NCBI GenBank assembly: GCA_016198805.1
Contig: JACQHU010000136.1
Span: 1-30,128, forward strand
Origin: Armatimonadota bacterium
GTDB lineage: Bacteria; Sysuimicrobiota; Sysuimicrobiia; Sysuimicrobiales; Humicultoraceae
Direction: 5' to 3'
Length of the DNA: 30,128 nt
Of the stretch, positions 1-8,525 are shown in pieces. The position numbers and the translations under genes were made by a program. The notes beneath the pieces are model-generated. The model was not told the origin of the DNA, made no database searches, and saw nothing but the letters and a program-made list of their open reading frames with translations. Each line of letters starts with the position of its first letter. Within the stretch, counting starts at the first letter, position 1.

Positions 1-1424
1 CAGAGGATCCGCTCGAGGTCCTCCCGCGTCTGAATCCACACCACCGGCCGTCCGGCATAGAACGCCAGCGACGGCGTCACGCCCATCTGCACACCGGCAA
101 GGAGGTCACTGGCCTGCATCTGCCCGCGCAGGGCGATGGCGACCCTGGGAAGAGCGCGCTGCTGCTGGACGGCCGGCAGCGTGTGGTGCACCAGCACCGG
201 GACAGCAACCACCAGCGTGGCCCCCAGCGCGACCAGGGCAGCGGCCGGCCGCCCAAACAGGTACGCGGCGAGCGAGGCGACCGGCCCTGCGGCGAAGACA
301 GCGGCGGCCACCATCAGGGGGGCGCGCAGCGAGGCGACCTGTCCGGGGTATTCTACCATTCCGAAGGCGATGACCACGGCCGCGAGCACCGCGACCCCCA
401 CGACCTCCAGCGCGAACGCCCAGCGAAGCAGGCGCGGGGCATCAGCGGATGCCCCTCTCAGGGCGTCCAGGCAGACCCGTGCGATGCCGATGGCGAGGAG
501 CGGATAGACCGGCAGGATGTAGTTCGGCAGCTTCGTCCCGGCGAGCGTGTAGAAGGCCAGCACAAGACCCACCCAGACGAGGATCACCTGGCTGGCGAAC
601 TGGGAGCGCCGCCGCTCGTGGTAGACGGCCATCGGCGGCAGGAACGCCGCCCAGGGGAAGGCGCCGGCCAGGAGCACCGGCGCATAGTACCACCACGGGC
701 CGGCCTGGCGCTCGACGACGCCAAAGAACCTCCCGAACAGGTACGTGCCGACCACTGGTCTGAGGAAGGCCTCCCCGTGCCGGATGGCCTCGATCAGGTA
801 CCACGGCAGGCCCACGGCGGCGAAGAGCAGCGGACCGGTGACCAGCGACGCGCGCCAGCGCGTCCAGTCGCGGTGTATGATCGACAGCGCCGCGATGGCC
901 AGCCCCGGGAGCGCCAGGCCGATGGGCCCCTTGGTGGCCGTGGCCAATCCTGCCCACAGCCAGGCCCAGTGTTGCGCGCGTCGGTCCCCCCTCACCTGAC
1001 CGATGAGCGCCATGTAGAACGCCGCCAGCATAAACGCCAGCAGGGTGGGATCGAACACCGCCAGGCGCGCCTGCACCAGGAACTGGAGCGTCGTGGCCAG
1101 GATGGCCGCTGCGGCGGTGGCGGTCCTGGCGTCGTAGAGCCACCGGGCCAGCAGAAACGTCTCCGCGACCACGACCGCGCCGGAGACGGCCGACCAGATC
1201 CGCGCGGTGAACTCACTGAACCCGAAGAGGGATCCGACAAGCGCCTGCAGCCACATGAACAGCGGGGGATGGACAAACCAGGGCTGGCCGTTGAACCGGA
1301 GCGTGAAGGGATCGCCGGTCTGCAGAATCTCGACGGCGATTCGGGCGTAGGTGGGCTCGTCCCGGTCCCAGAGGGTGCCGACCCCGAGACCGTAACTGAA
1401 GAGGGCGAAGGCCGCCAGGGTCAC
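1..1424 (-). CDS. ArnT/PMT-like family 39 membrane glycosyltransferase, C-terminus cut by window edge
   Basis: Translation of the minus strand gives at least 474 residues of a very hydrophobic protein that runs off the left edge. Close to the N-terminus, after the first membrane segment, is GTLWDRDEPTYAR, the acidic first periplasmic loop typical of GT39/ArnT/PMT enzymes that use polyprenyl-phosphate sugars. It is followed by NGQPWFVHPPLFMW, and further on by the FPWAAFLPP motif. Many membrane helices follow. Family knowledge: such enzymes move a sugar from a lipid carrier to lipid A, protein or glycan on the outer face of the inner membrane. The position after the lpt genes suggests LPS or lipid A decoration, but the acceptor cannot be told. 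The start is unclear: the frame is open back to a stop at 1551-1553 but contains no ATG. The GTG at 1422-1424 is the only ordinary start and leaves a short first helix. It begins 77 bp after the lptF stop. Confidence 0.85.
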   Translation of the reverse strand, partial: MTLAAFALFSYGLGVGTLWDRDEPTYARIAVEILQTGDPFTLRFNGQPWFVHPPLFMWLQALVGSLFGFSEFTARIWSAVSGAVVVAETFLLARWLYDARTATAAAAILATTLQFLVQARLAVFDPTLLAFMLAAFYMALIGQVRGDRRAQHWAWLWAGLATATKGPIGLALPGLAIAALSIIHRDWTRWRASLVTGPLLFAAVGLPWYLIEAIRHGEAFLRPVVGTYLFGRFFGVVERQAGPWWYYAPVLLAGAFPWAAFLPPMAVYHERRRSQFASQVILVWVGLVLAFYTLAGTKLPNYILPVYPLLAIGIARVCLDALRGASADAPRLLRWAFALEVVGVAVLAAVVIAFGMVEYPGQVASLRAPLMVAAAVFAAGPVASLAAYLFGRPAAALVALGATLVVAVPVLVHHTLPAVQQQRALPRVAIALRGQMQASDLLAGVQMGVTPSLAFYAGRPVVWIQTREDLERIL

Positions 1425-1501
1425 GGCGGCCAGGCGCCGGGCATCGGAGGCCGACCACGCGGCACTGCGGCCGGCGGACGGGTCGAGGGAGGGCGCGGGC
1501 G

Positions 1502-2572
1502 CTAGCGCGCGCGCCAGAGCAGGTAGCCCCCCGCGGTCGCCGCCATGAGGTTAGGCGACCAGGCGGCCCAGAATGCCCCCAACCGCCCCTGCTCGCCCAG
1601 CGTGGTCAGAAACGCGAGCGTGAAATAGTAGATGAGCAGCAACAGGATCGTCAGGCCCAGACCTGTGGACCGGCCCGACCGGTGGGGGCGCAGTCCCAGC
1701 GGCACCGCGAGGAGCGCGAAGATCACGCTAGAGGCCGGCAGTGCCAGTTTCGTCTGCAGGGTCACCGCGTACCGGACGGCGCTCTCCCCGGCCGCGCGCA
1801 GGCGGGCGATCTGCTCCCGCAGTTCGCCGATCGTCATCTCGGCGGGATCGCGGCGCGGCGGCACGATCTGCCGCGGTGTCCGCCTGAGCGCGACGCGCAT
1901 GGTCTCGAACTGGGAGGCAATCGCCCCGTCCTCGCGCAGCAGATACAGAATCCCGTGGTGGAGCGTCCACCCCTGCTCGCTGTAGCGGGCCTGCCGGGCC
2001 TCGATGACGCGGGCCACCCGCTCCTGCTGAAACTGCGTGATGACCACCTGCGACATGATGCCGGCCTGGGGATCGAGTTCCCGCGCGAAGAACACCGACT
2101 CGACGCCGTCAACGGGCTCGCGGAAGAGGACATCGCGTTGAATCTGGCGGGCCGGAGACCGCAAGGCCTCGGTCAGCAGCGTGCGGTACCGGGTCTCGGT
2201 GTGCGGCACGACCCACTCGTTCATGGCCAGCGCTGCCAGGGCCACGACGACGCCCGCCAGCAACACCGGCGCCGCCACGCGCCCCAGGCTCAGCCCGCTG
2301 GTCCGCATCGCCGTGACCTCGTTCCGGTCGGACAGCCGACCAAAGGCCAGGAGAGTGGCGAGCAGGGTGCTCATGGGCAGGCTGTAGGCCACGAAGTAGG
2401 GCACGCGCAGCGCAAACAACGTCACGCTGGCGCGCAGAGAGATCAGGGCATCGGCCGCCAGCCGGGCCAGGAAGAACAGGTGGTTCAGGAGCAGCAGCGT
2501 GGCAAACAGGGCGACGCCGAACAGGAAGACGCCGCCGATCTCACGCAGGATGTACCGATCGAGCAGCCGCAT
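1502..2572 (-). CDS. lptF: LPS export permease of the LptF/LptG (YjgP/YjgQ) family
   Basis: 356 residues, the usual family length. The N-terminus (MRLLDRYILREIGGVF) followed by two or three hydrophobic helices, the segment DRNEVTAMRTSGLSLGRV on the cytoplasmic coupling side, a periplasmic beta-jellyroll region (about 130-250) and three C-terminal helices form the YjgP/YjgQ plan. Known role: with the LptB ATPase, these permeases lift LPS from the inner membrane and pass it to LptC and LptA. Only one such gene is seen here, whereas E. coli has an LptF/LptG pair; it may act as a homodimer, or a partner may lie outside the window. The ATG lies 3 bp after the lptB stop, so the two are almost certainly co-transcribed. 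LptF versus LptG cannot be decided from sequence alone. Confidence 0.93.
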   Translation of the reverse strand: MRLLDRYILREIGGVFLFGVALFATLLLLNHLFFLARLAADALISLRASVTLFALRVPYFVAYSLPMSTLLATLLAFGRLSDRNEVTAMRTSGLSLGRVAAPVLLAGVVVALAALAMNEWVVPHTETRYRTLLTEALRSPARQIQRDVLFREPVDGVESVFFARELDPQAGIMSQVVITQFQQERVARVIEARQARYSEQGWTLHHGILYLLREDGAIASQFETMRVALRRTPRQIVPPRRDPAEMTIGELREQIARLRAAGESAVRYAVTLQTKLALPASSVIFALLAVPLGLRPHRSGRSTGLGLTILLLLIYYFTLAFLTTLGEQGRLGAFWAAWSPNLMAATAGGYLLWRAR

Positions 2573-2575
2573 GCC

Positions 2576-3292
2576 CTAGAGGCGGAACCGCTCGCCCAGG
2601 TAGAAGCGCCGGGCATCCTCGCTGGCCATGATCTCCTCGGCCGTGCCGGCGAACAGGATCCGGCCCTCATGCATGATCTCGGACCGGTCAGTGATGGCCA
2701 GGGTGTCGCGCACGTTATGGTCGGTAATCACGACGCCCAGCCCGCGATCCCGCAGGCGGACCACGATCTCCTGGATTTCCGCCACCGACTTGGGATCGAC
2801 GCCGGTGAACGGCTCATCCAGCAGGATGAACGCCGGGTGCATCGCCAGCACCCGGGCGATCTCGACGCGGCGGCGCTCGCCGCCCGAGAGCGTGGCGCCC
2901 GCTTGCCGACGGAGGTGCACCAGGTTGAACTCCTCCAGCAGGGCGGCGGTGGTCTCCTCGCGCGTTCGCGGGGGCGTCCCGTTGGCCTCGAGCACCACCC
3001 GGATGTTGTCCTCGACCGTCAGGCCCCGGAAGATCGATGGCTCCTGGCTCAGGTAGCCGATCCCGCGCCGGGCCCGCAGGTGCACCGGCAGGTGCGTGAT
3101 GGACGCATCGTCGAGCCAGACTTCACCGGCGTCGGGCCGGACGAGCCCTACCATCATATAGAAGGTCGTGGTCTTCCCCGCCCCGTTGGGGCCCAGCAAC
3201 CCGACGATCTCCCCCCGCTCGACAGACAGATCGATGCCGTCGACGACTTTCCGGGAACCGAAGCGCTTCACGAGTCCTCTGGCCGCCAGCAT
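2576..3292 (-). CDS. lptB: LPS export ABC transporter ATP-binding protein LptB
   Basis: 238 residues from the ATG. All ABC ATPase motifs are intact: Walker A GPNGAGKT (34-41), Q-loop in YLSQEPSIFRGL (around 83), signature LSGGERRR (135-142), Walker B ILLDEPFTGVDP with catalytic Glu160, and the switch His192 in ITDHNV. The LSQEPSIF and PFTGVDP segments are characteristic of LptB rather than of a generic ABC protein. It energises LPS extraction through LptF/G at the cytoplasmic face of the inner membrane. A GTG three bases upstream (3293-3295) is possible, but a GGAG element is better spaced for the ATG. It sits 24-27 bp after lptA and 3 bp before lptF. Confidence 0.96.
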   Translation of the reverse strand: MLAARGLVKRFGSRKVVDGIDLSVERGEIVGLLGPNGAGKTTTFYMMVGLVRPDAGEVWLDDASITHLPVHLRARRGIGYLSQEPSIFRGLTVEDNIRVVLEANGTPPRTREETTAALLEEFNLVHLRRQAGATLSGGERRRVEIARVLAMHPAFILLDEPFTGVDPKSVAEIQEIVVRLRDRGLGVVITDHNVRDTLAITDRSEIMHEGRILFAGTAEEIMASEDARRFYLGERFRL

Positions 3293-3319
3293 CACGGGCT
3301 CCGCGACGGGAATGTCACT

Positions 3320-4135
3320 CTACGGTGATGTCACCACGAGGCGGGAACTCCCCCGCGCGGTGATCTTCGACCCATCGAGCGCCACCTCGATGTGCTCCGC
3401 CTGGATCACATCCCGGCCACGCTCGGCACGCGCGCTTCCGGTGAGGATCGCGAGGCCTTCGCGCACCAGGATGTTCACGCGGCGCGCCGTCGCCAGCAGA
3501 TCGCCGCGGCGGACCCGGGCCGAGCCTTCCCCACGCACCGTCTCCTGCGCCAGCAGCATGGTGACCACGTCGGCCGTCATGATGGCATCCTTGACGCGCA
3601 CCTGCGGAGTGCCGGTGAGGACCGCGACGCGGGCGGCGGCGTCGTAGTCGAGACGAGAGCCTGACGCCTGCGACTCGCCGCGCGCCAGCAGGACCCCTCC
3701 GGTGGCCGCGAAGCGTCGGGTCACCAGCGACCCCTCGGCCTCAGGCGCCTGCAGCGTTGTCGTCGGATCGTCCCGCAGGCTCTGCAGCCGGACATTCCCT
3801 CTGGCCCGCAGCCATTCGTCGGCCAGCCTGAACTCGGCGACCTCCGCGCGAAGTTCCAGACCGGGGTCGGTCACCTCCACGCCGCCTTCGGCCACAACGA
3901 GGCGAGTGCGCTGATCGTAGCGGAAGCGCGGCGCGCGCACCACCGTCTCGCCGCGCGTCACGACCACCGGCGCTCCCTCGGCCCGCACGACGCCGGCCGC
4001 ATCATCCAGCTCCAGGTACGTGGCCCCGGTGATCTCAATGCCGTCCCTGGCCGTGGGCACCTGCGCCCACGCCGCCGGCGGGCTCAGGGCGATCGCCAGC
4101 AGCAGCCAGACACAGGGACGCAGGCGGTCGCGCAT
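3320..4135 (-). CDS. lptA: periplasmic LPS bridge protein LptA (OstA-like)
   Basis: 271 residues with a Sec signal peptide ending near AWA-Q (about residue 24). The rest is nearly all short beta strands in repeating units such as TYLELDDAAGVVRAEG, LVVAEGGVEVTDPG and RARGNVRLQS, the OstA/LptA jellyroll pattern of stacked strands. Known role: LptA polymers bridge LptC at the inner membrane to LptD at the outer membrane and carry LPS across the periplasm. It is longer than E. coli LptA (185 aa), enough for extra strand repeats. The start ATG is 4 bp after the lptC stop. No LptD or LptE is seen in the window. Confidence 0.9.
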   Translation of the reverse strand: MRDRLRPCVWLLLAIALSPPAAWAQVPTARDGIEITGATYLELDDAAGVVRAEGAPVVVTRGETVVRAPRFRYDQRTRLVVAEGGVEVTDPGLELRAEVAEFRLADEWLRARGNVRLQSLRDDPTTTLQAPEAEGSLVTRRFAATGGVLLARGESQASGSRLDYDAAARVAVLTGTPQVRVKDAIMTADVVTMLLAQETVRGEGSARVRRGDLLATARRVNILVREGLAILTGSARAERGRDVIQAEHIEVALDGSKITARGSSRLVVTSP

Positions 4136-4139
4136 GGCG

Positions 4140-4784
4140 TTACTCCGCCACCGTGACCCGGATGTTGCCCGACAGCCTGGTCCGCTGCAGCGCCACGTCG
4201 GCGGTCAGGCGATCGGCCCGGACCGTCATCCCGGCCTGGCGCAGCACCACGTGACCGCTGGCCTCGATCTGCTGCACCTTCGGAAACCACTTCACCACCT
4301 CGGCTTCCAGCGACCGTCCGGAGGTGCTCCTGGCCCGCACGCCGCCCGTCAGCGTCGCGTTGCGCGTGGCGATGTAGAACGTGCCGCGCGGCGCCGCGAA
4401 TGTCATCGCGGGCTCGCCGGCCTGATAGTAGGTCCCCTGGACCGTCGTTAATGTCGCCGTGCCGGCGCTGCTGTCAACGACCACCGAGTCGGCTCGCAGG
4501 TCCCACTGCCGGCGCCCCTGGGGATCCACCGAGGAGATCGACGTATGTTGAACCTCGACCGGGGGAATCCCGCCCGGCCGCGCAGGGGGCGACGCACGCG
4601 AGACGGGGGGCGTCGCCGGGCTCGCCACCGCCACGGTGGAGGGTGCGGCATCTTCCGATGCCGGTCGCGCGGGCGCACTCGTCGGCCCGGGCGCCGGAGC
4701 CGAAGGCTGCAGGAGCACCCACACGAGCACCGGGATCGCGGCGACGGCGAGCCCGAGGGCAAGCCATCGCATCCTGCCTGCCAT
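4140..4784 (-). CDS. lptC: LPS export protein LptC, inner-membrane anchored
   Basis: 214 residues from the ATG at 4782-4784, chosen because GGAGG lies about 10 bp upstream; a GTG at 4791-4793 would add three residues but is too close to that site. One N-terminal membrane helix (WLALGLAVAAIPVLVWVLL) is followed by a Pro/Ala/Ser-rich linker of about 55 residues, and then an LptC-type beta-jellyroll (GRRQWDLRADSVVVD, TLTGGVRARSTSGRSLEAEVVKW, QIEASGHVVLRQAGMTVRADR). The linker is longer than in E. coli LptC (191 aa in all) and may push the jellyroll further into the periplasm. It receives LPS from LptF/G and passes it to LptA, whose gene follows 4 bp later. Confidence 0.88.
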   Translation of the reverse strand: MAGRMRWLALGLAVAAIPVLVWVLLQPSAPAPGPTSAPARPASEDAAPSTVAVASPATPPVSRASPPARPGGIPPVEVQHTSISSVDPQGRRQWDLRADSVVVDSSAGTATLTTVQGTYYQAGEPAMTFAAPRGTFYIATRNATLTGGVRARSTSGRSLEAEVVKWFPKVQQIEASGHVVLRQAGMTVRADRLTADVALQRTRLSGNIRVTVAE

Positions 4785-4817
4785 GATCGTCACGCCTCCG
4801 TCCCGGCCCGCCTCATC

Positions 4818-6020
4818 TTACTTGATGGCCATTTGCGCCTTCAAGGTGACGGCGCCCATCGCCGCCAGCACTTCGGCGGCGGCGCGGCGGGAGGCCCCGG
4901 GCGGCCCCAACGCCTCGGCGAGATCCAGCAGACGCCGGCGCATCCGTTCTCGCGCCTCAGGATGCGTCAGCACGTCCAGCGCAGCCGCGCTCATCGCGTC
5001 GGCGGCCGCGCGGCGCTGCAGCAGTTCGGGGACCACCACCTCGCGCGCCAGGATGTTCGGCAGCGCCGCCCACGGCACGGCCTTGATCAGGTTGGCGAGC
5101 CACCAGGTCGACCAGGACGCGCGGTAGACCACGACCATCGGCACTCCCAGCAGCATGGCCTCCACCGTCGCGGTCCCCGAGGCGAGCAGGACGACCGTGC
5201 TGGCCGCCATCACGTCGCGACCGCCGTCGACCACCGTGATCGGGAGCCCCGACGCCGCGACCGCGGCCTCGATCTCCGCCCGAAAGATCGGCGAGGCGCA
5301 CGACAGCAGCAGGCGCACCGCTGGCTGCGCCGTCAGGACGCGCCGGGCCGCCTCGAGCATGGGCGGCAGGAGCAGGGCCAGTTCCTGACGCCGACTGCCC
5401 GGCAGCAGGCCCAGCACCGGCGCGTCGGCCGTCAGGCTGAGACCCCGGCGCACCGCGTCTGCCGGCTCGACCGCGCGGATGTGGTCTATGGCCGGATGTC
5501 CCACAAACGTCACGTTTGCGCCGGCGCGGCGGTAGGCATCCGCCTCAAAGGGAAACACCGCCAGCAGCCGCGCCCCGAGGGCGGCGACGCGCGCGGCCCG
5601 GCGGCCGCGGCGGACCGAGACCATCGGCGGCACGTAGTACACCGCGGGACAGCATCCCCGCACGCGCTTGAGCAGCGCCAGGTTGAAGCCGGGGAAGTCG
5701 ATCGGCACCAGCACGTCCGGCGGGTTCGCCCGCAGCCGCACGGCCAGCGTCCGGAGCCGGCGCAGGAACGGCCGCAGGTGCCGCGCCGCCTCGAACCAGC
5801 CAATGACCCCCCAGGCGCTGCTGTCCTCGATCAGCGACACGCCGGCGGCCGCCATGCGGAGGCCGCCAACGCCTTCCAGGCGCACCGTTGGATCTAGCGC
5901 CCTGAGCTCCCGCGCCAGATCCGCGCCGTGCGCATCCCCAGAGACCTCCCCTGCAACGAAGACGACCCGCCGTGGCCCGCCCTGACCGGCACCCCCCCTG
6001 GAGTGATGAGCCCGGGGCAC
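4818..6020 (-). CDS. lpxB: lipid-A-disaccharide synthase LpxB
   Basis: 400 residues, GTG start, 3 bp after lpxI. It joins UDP-2,3-diacylglucosamine to lipid X to make the lipid A disaccharide. GT19 motifs are in order: VAGEVSGDAHGA near the N-terminus, VPIDFPGFN, VGHPAID, LLPGSRRQE, and ASGTATVEA followed by GVPMVVVYR. The C-terminal helix region is normal. One oddity: the usual YxSPxVWAW segment reads YVPPMVSVRRGRRA, so both tryptophans and the first proline-serine pattern are replaced. The N-terminus carries about 17 poorly conserved Gly/Arg-rich residues before the first strand, so the true start may be slightly internal, though no better start codon is visible. Confidence 0.95.
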   Translation of the reverse strand: MPRAHHSRGGAGQGGPRRVVFVAGEVSGDAHGADLARELRALDPTVRLEGVGGLRMAAAGVSLIEDSSAWGVIGWFEAARHLRPFLRRLRTLAVRLRANPPDVLVPIDFPGFNLALLKRVRGCCPAVYYVPPMVSVRRGRRAARVAALGARLLAVFPFEADAYRRAGANVTFVGHPAIDHIRAVEPADAVRRGLSLTADAPVLGLLPGSRRQELALLLPPMLEAARRVLTAQPAVRLLLSCASPIFRAEIEAAVAASGLPITVVDGGRDVMAASTVVLLASGTATVEAMLLGVPMVVVYRASWSTWWLANLIKAVPWAALPNILAREVVVPELLQRRAAADAMSAAALDVLTHPEARERMRRRLLDLAEALGPPGASRRAAAEVLAAMGAVTLKAQMAIK

Positions 6021-6023
6021 GGG

Positions 6024-6863
6024 CTAGGAGTGGCCATGCAGCGGCGTGCCCAGCGGCGGCGCGTCGACGGCGATTACGGTGATGCCTGCGGCCTCGGCGT
6101 CGGCGATCATGCGCTCGCGATTCAGCAGCAGGGTCCGGCGCGCGTCGATGCCCAGGATCCGGGACTGGACGTCCGCCATGGCCGCGACGGTGCCCGGACC
6201 GACGGCAGGAATGTCGAAGCGGGGATCCTGGTGATTGCGGCTGGCCTTGACCACCACTGTCCCCGGCACGATGGCGCCCCCACGGCGGATGGTGGCATCG
6301 GTGCCTTCCGCGGCTTCCACCGCCAGGATCACCCCGCGCCGCACGACGACGGTCTGCCCCACATCGAGATCGGCCAGGCGCCGCGCGACCGTCTGACCAA
6401 AGGCCAGGTCGGAGGCTTCCTCCGGGGTCGGGAGCCGGGAGGTGAGCACGCCCGGAGGGGCGAGCAGATCGCCGACATAGCGCGTTTGATCCACCAACTC
6501 GATCCCCATGCCGGCCAGCAGCGCAGCCAGACGCTCGAACAGCGGCACGTCGCGGCGATCGGAGGCCAGAGACAGCTGCATGTCCCTCAGCGCGTCGCCC
6601 TGCGTGAGCAGGTTGGCACGGGAAAAGCGGCCGGCCAGCAGCACTTCCTCCACGTGGTGGGTCTGCAGGGTGTCCAGCACCTGGCGCAACGCGCCGGGCG
6701 CGCACCGGTAGTAGTGGTCGGCGATCGCCGGCAGCGCAGGCGAGTCGCCGGCCACCTGTACGCACACCAGCGTTCGGCCCGAGGACTTGACCGCCTGGGC
6801 CAGGACCTCGGGAAACGATCCAGTGCCGGCCAGGAGCCCGACTATTCCGTCTCGACCTGCCAT
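6024..6863 (-). CDS. lpxI: UDP-2,3-diacylglucosamine hydrolase LpxI
   Basis: 279 residues. LpxI cleaves UDP-2,3-diacylglucosamine to lipid X and UMP; it replaces LpxH in many bacteria. The N-terminus IVGLLAGTGSFPEVLAQA, the middle VGDLLAPPGVLTSRLPT, and the C-terminal VVVKASRNHQDPRFDIPAVGPGTV (with the Asp region reported as essential in Caulobacter LpxI) are typical. The start is the ATG at 6861-6863, which overlaps the end of lpxA by 22 bp; the open frame extends further upstream, but that part is an out-of-frame shadow of lpxA with no family similarity. It lies between lpxA and lpxB, the commonest context of lpxI. Confidence 0.95.
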   Translation of the reverse strand: MAGRDGIVGLLAGTGSFPEVLAQAVKSSGRTLVCVQVAGDSPALPAIADHYYRCAPGALRQVLDTLQTHHVEEVLLAGRFSRANLLTQGDALRDMQLSLASDRRDVPLFERLAALLAGMGIELVDQTRYVGDLLAPPGVLTSRLPTPEEASDLAFGQTVARRLADLDVGQTVVVRRGVILAVEAAEGTDATIRRGGAIVPGTVVVKASRNHQDPRFDIPAVGPGTVAAMADVQSRILGIDARRTLLLNRERMIADAEAAGITVIAVDAPPLGTPLHGHS

Positions 6864-7666
6864 CGTACAATCCCCCGGTTCCGTGTCCTGGCGGCGCGCA
6901 TAAAGTCGAGGAAGTGCTGGACGGGAACGCTCCGGGCCGCTTCCTCCTCGAGCGCGCGCAGCGCCGCCTCCATCGACAGCCCCGACTGGAAGAAGATCCT
7001 GAAGGCCCGCCGCAGGGCCAGCCGGTCTTCGGGGGGCACGCCGTGGCGCTGCAGACCGACCCTGTTCAGCCCGACCGCACGGCACCGGAATCCCGCCACC
7101 ATGAGATAGGGCGGCACATCCTGGCTCACGCCCGACAGTCCGCCGACCATCACGAGGCGGCCGATGTGCACGAACTGGTGAATCCCGGACATGCCGCCGA
7201 TGAACGCGTGCTCGCCGATGTGAACCCGTCCGGCGACCTGCGATCCGCTGACGATGGTGGCACCGTCCCCGATGTCGCAGTTATGGCTGATCTTGACGAA
7301 CGACATGATGTACGCGCCGGAGCCGATCCGGGTTTCTTGCCCTTCCCCCGTAGCCCGATCCACGCTGACGAATTCACTCAGGATGTTCCCGTCGCCGACA
7401 ACGACGCCTGTGCGCTCCCCCCGGTAGGCCCGATCCTGCGGGAGGCCCCCGAGGATCACGTGCGCGGCCAGGGTGTTGTTGTGGCCCACGCGGACGCCGT
7501 CGTGGATGACCGAATGGGCGCCGACGACGGTCCCGGCGCCGATGGTCACGTCGGCCGCCAGGACCGCATAGGGTCCGATCTCCACCCCGTCGTCCAGTTC
7601 CGCCAGCGGGTGCACCACCGCTGTCGGGTGGACCGTCGGCCCTCGGGTGCTGGCCGGTTCGCGCAC
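6842..7666 (-). CDS. lpxA: UDP-N-acetylglucosamine O-acyltransferase LpxA
   Basis: 274 residues, GTG start one base after the lpxC stop. First enzyme of lipid A synthesis, moving a 3-hydroxyacyl chain from ACP to UDP-GlcNAc. The left-handed beta-helix hexapeptide repeats fill residues 10-190. The catalytic His is His128 (FVKISHNCDIGD, E. coli His125) and His163 in GIHQF matches E. coli His160. The C-terminal helical part (QDVPPYLMVAGF to HFLDFMRAA) is complete. The residue aligned with the E. coli acyl-length 'ruler' Gly173 is Gly176, which would allow a long chain (C14 in E. coli); this is an inference from alignment by eye. The 3' end overlaps lpxI by 22 bp. Confidence 0.96.
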   Translation of the reverse strand: MREPASTRGPTVHPTAVVHPLAELDDGVEIGPYAVLAADVTIGAGTVVGAHSVIHDGVRVGHNNTLAAHVILGGLPQDRAYRGERTGVVVGDGNILSEFVSVDRATGEGQETRIGSGAYIMSFVKISHNCDIGDGATIVSGSQVAGRVHIGEHAFIGGMSGIHQFVHIGRLVMVGGLSGVSQDVPPYLMVAGFRCRAVGLNRVGLQRHGVPPEDRLALRRAFRIFFQSGLSMEAALRALEEEAARSVPVQHFLDFMRAARTRNRGIVRWQVETE

Positions 7667-7667
7667 C

Positions 7668-8525
7668 TTACCCTCCCACCACGCCGTCCTGGTCGCCGAT
7701 CCGGCGGGTGATTTCGCGCGCCAGCGCGACGTGCAGACTGTGCCCGGCCCGCACGGCCAGAATGTGCGCGCGCAGCGGCCGGCCGAGCAGCGAGAGATCG
7801 CCCACCGCGTCGAGGATCTTGTGCCGCGCCATCTCGTTGGGAAACCGCGGCTCGTTCACGAACCCTTCTTCCCCGATCACCAGCGTCGTGGCCAGCGAGG
7901 CGCCCCGGGCGAGCCCCCGGGCTCGCAGCGACTCCACCTCGGTGAGCATCCCCCAGGTCCTGGCGGGCGCGATGGCGGTAGCGTAGTCATCGGTCTCGGC
8001 GTTGAACTCCGCCATCTGCGGTCCCACCGCCACCCCGTCGGCCGTGGTGACATACGTGACGTGGAACCGCGGCGCCGGCACCGCGACGATGATGCTGCTG
8101 CCGGCGCTGACCCACACCGGCACGTCGAGCACGATGGGGCGGCGTGGCGCGGCCTGCTCCATGGGTCCGGCCTGCGTCAGGGCGTCGACGAAGATCCGCG
8201 CGCTCCCGTCGCCGCACGGGAGTTCCTCCCCCTGCAGTTCGACCCGGATGTTATCGATGCCCAGCCCCCGCGCGGCCGACAGCAGGTGCTCCACCGTGGC
8301 CACCGGGGCCTGCCGTCCGAGCACGACGCCTCGCTCGGTGGCCACCACCTCTCCCAGGCGGGCCGGGATCATCGGAGCCCCGTCCAGGTCGACGCGTTGG
8401 AAGATGACGCCGGAGTCCACAGGCGCGGGCAGCAGGCGGGCCGCACTGGGCGCGCCCGAGTGCAGCCCGACCCCCGACACCATGACCGGGCGAGCGATGG
8501 TGCGCTGCAGCGACGTCATGGTCAT
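7668..8525 (-). CDS. lpxC: UDP-3-O-acyl-N-acetylglucosamine deacetylase LpxC
   Basis: 285 residues. This Zn-dependent deacetylase is the committed step of lipid A synthesis. All key residues are visible: Glu79-His80 in TVEHLLSA, His235 and Asp239 in RHKILDAVGDL (zinc ligands with His80), Lys236 and His262 in AGHSLHVALA. The ATG at 8523-8525 overlaps the TGA of the preceding 610-aa gene as ATGA, implying translational coupling; a second ATG follows two codons later. The long open frame upstream of this start is a shadow of that gene. It is a stand-alone LpxC, not fused to FabZ, and no fabZ lies beside it. Confidence 0.96.
   Translation of the reverse strand: MTMTSLQRTIARPVMVSGVGLHSGAPSAARLLPAPVDSGVIFQRVDLDGAPMIPARLGEVVATERGVVLGRQAPVATVEHLLSAARGLGIDNIRVELQGEELPCGDGSARIFVDALTQAGPMEQAAPRRPIVLDVPVWVSAGSSIIVAVPAPRFHVTYVTTADGVAVGPQMAEFNAETDDYATAIAPARTWGMLTEVESLRARGLARGASLATTLVIGEEGFVNEPRFPNEMARHKILDAVGDLSLLGRPLRAHILAVRAGHSLHVALAREITRRIGDQDGVVGG

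Noticed and set aside
183..1505. 440-codon plus-strand frame at the left end
   Set aside because: Antisense to the glycosyltransferase, low-complexity Arg/Gly/Gln composition, no family motif; the opposite strand encodes a clear membrane enzyme.
6864..7085. 74-residue N-terminal extension of lpxI
   Set aside because: It is an out-of-frame reading of lpxA, rich in Arg, Ala and Gly; the family similarity begins at the internal ATG.
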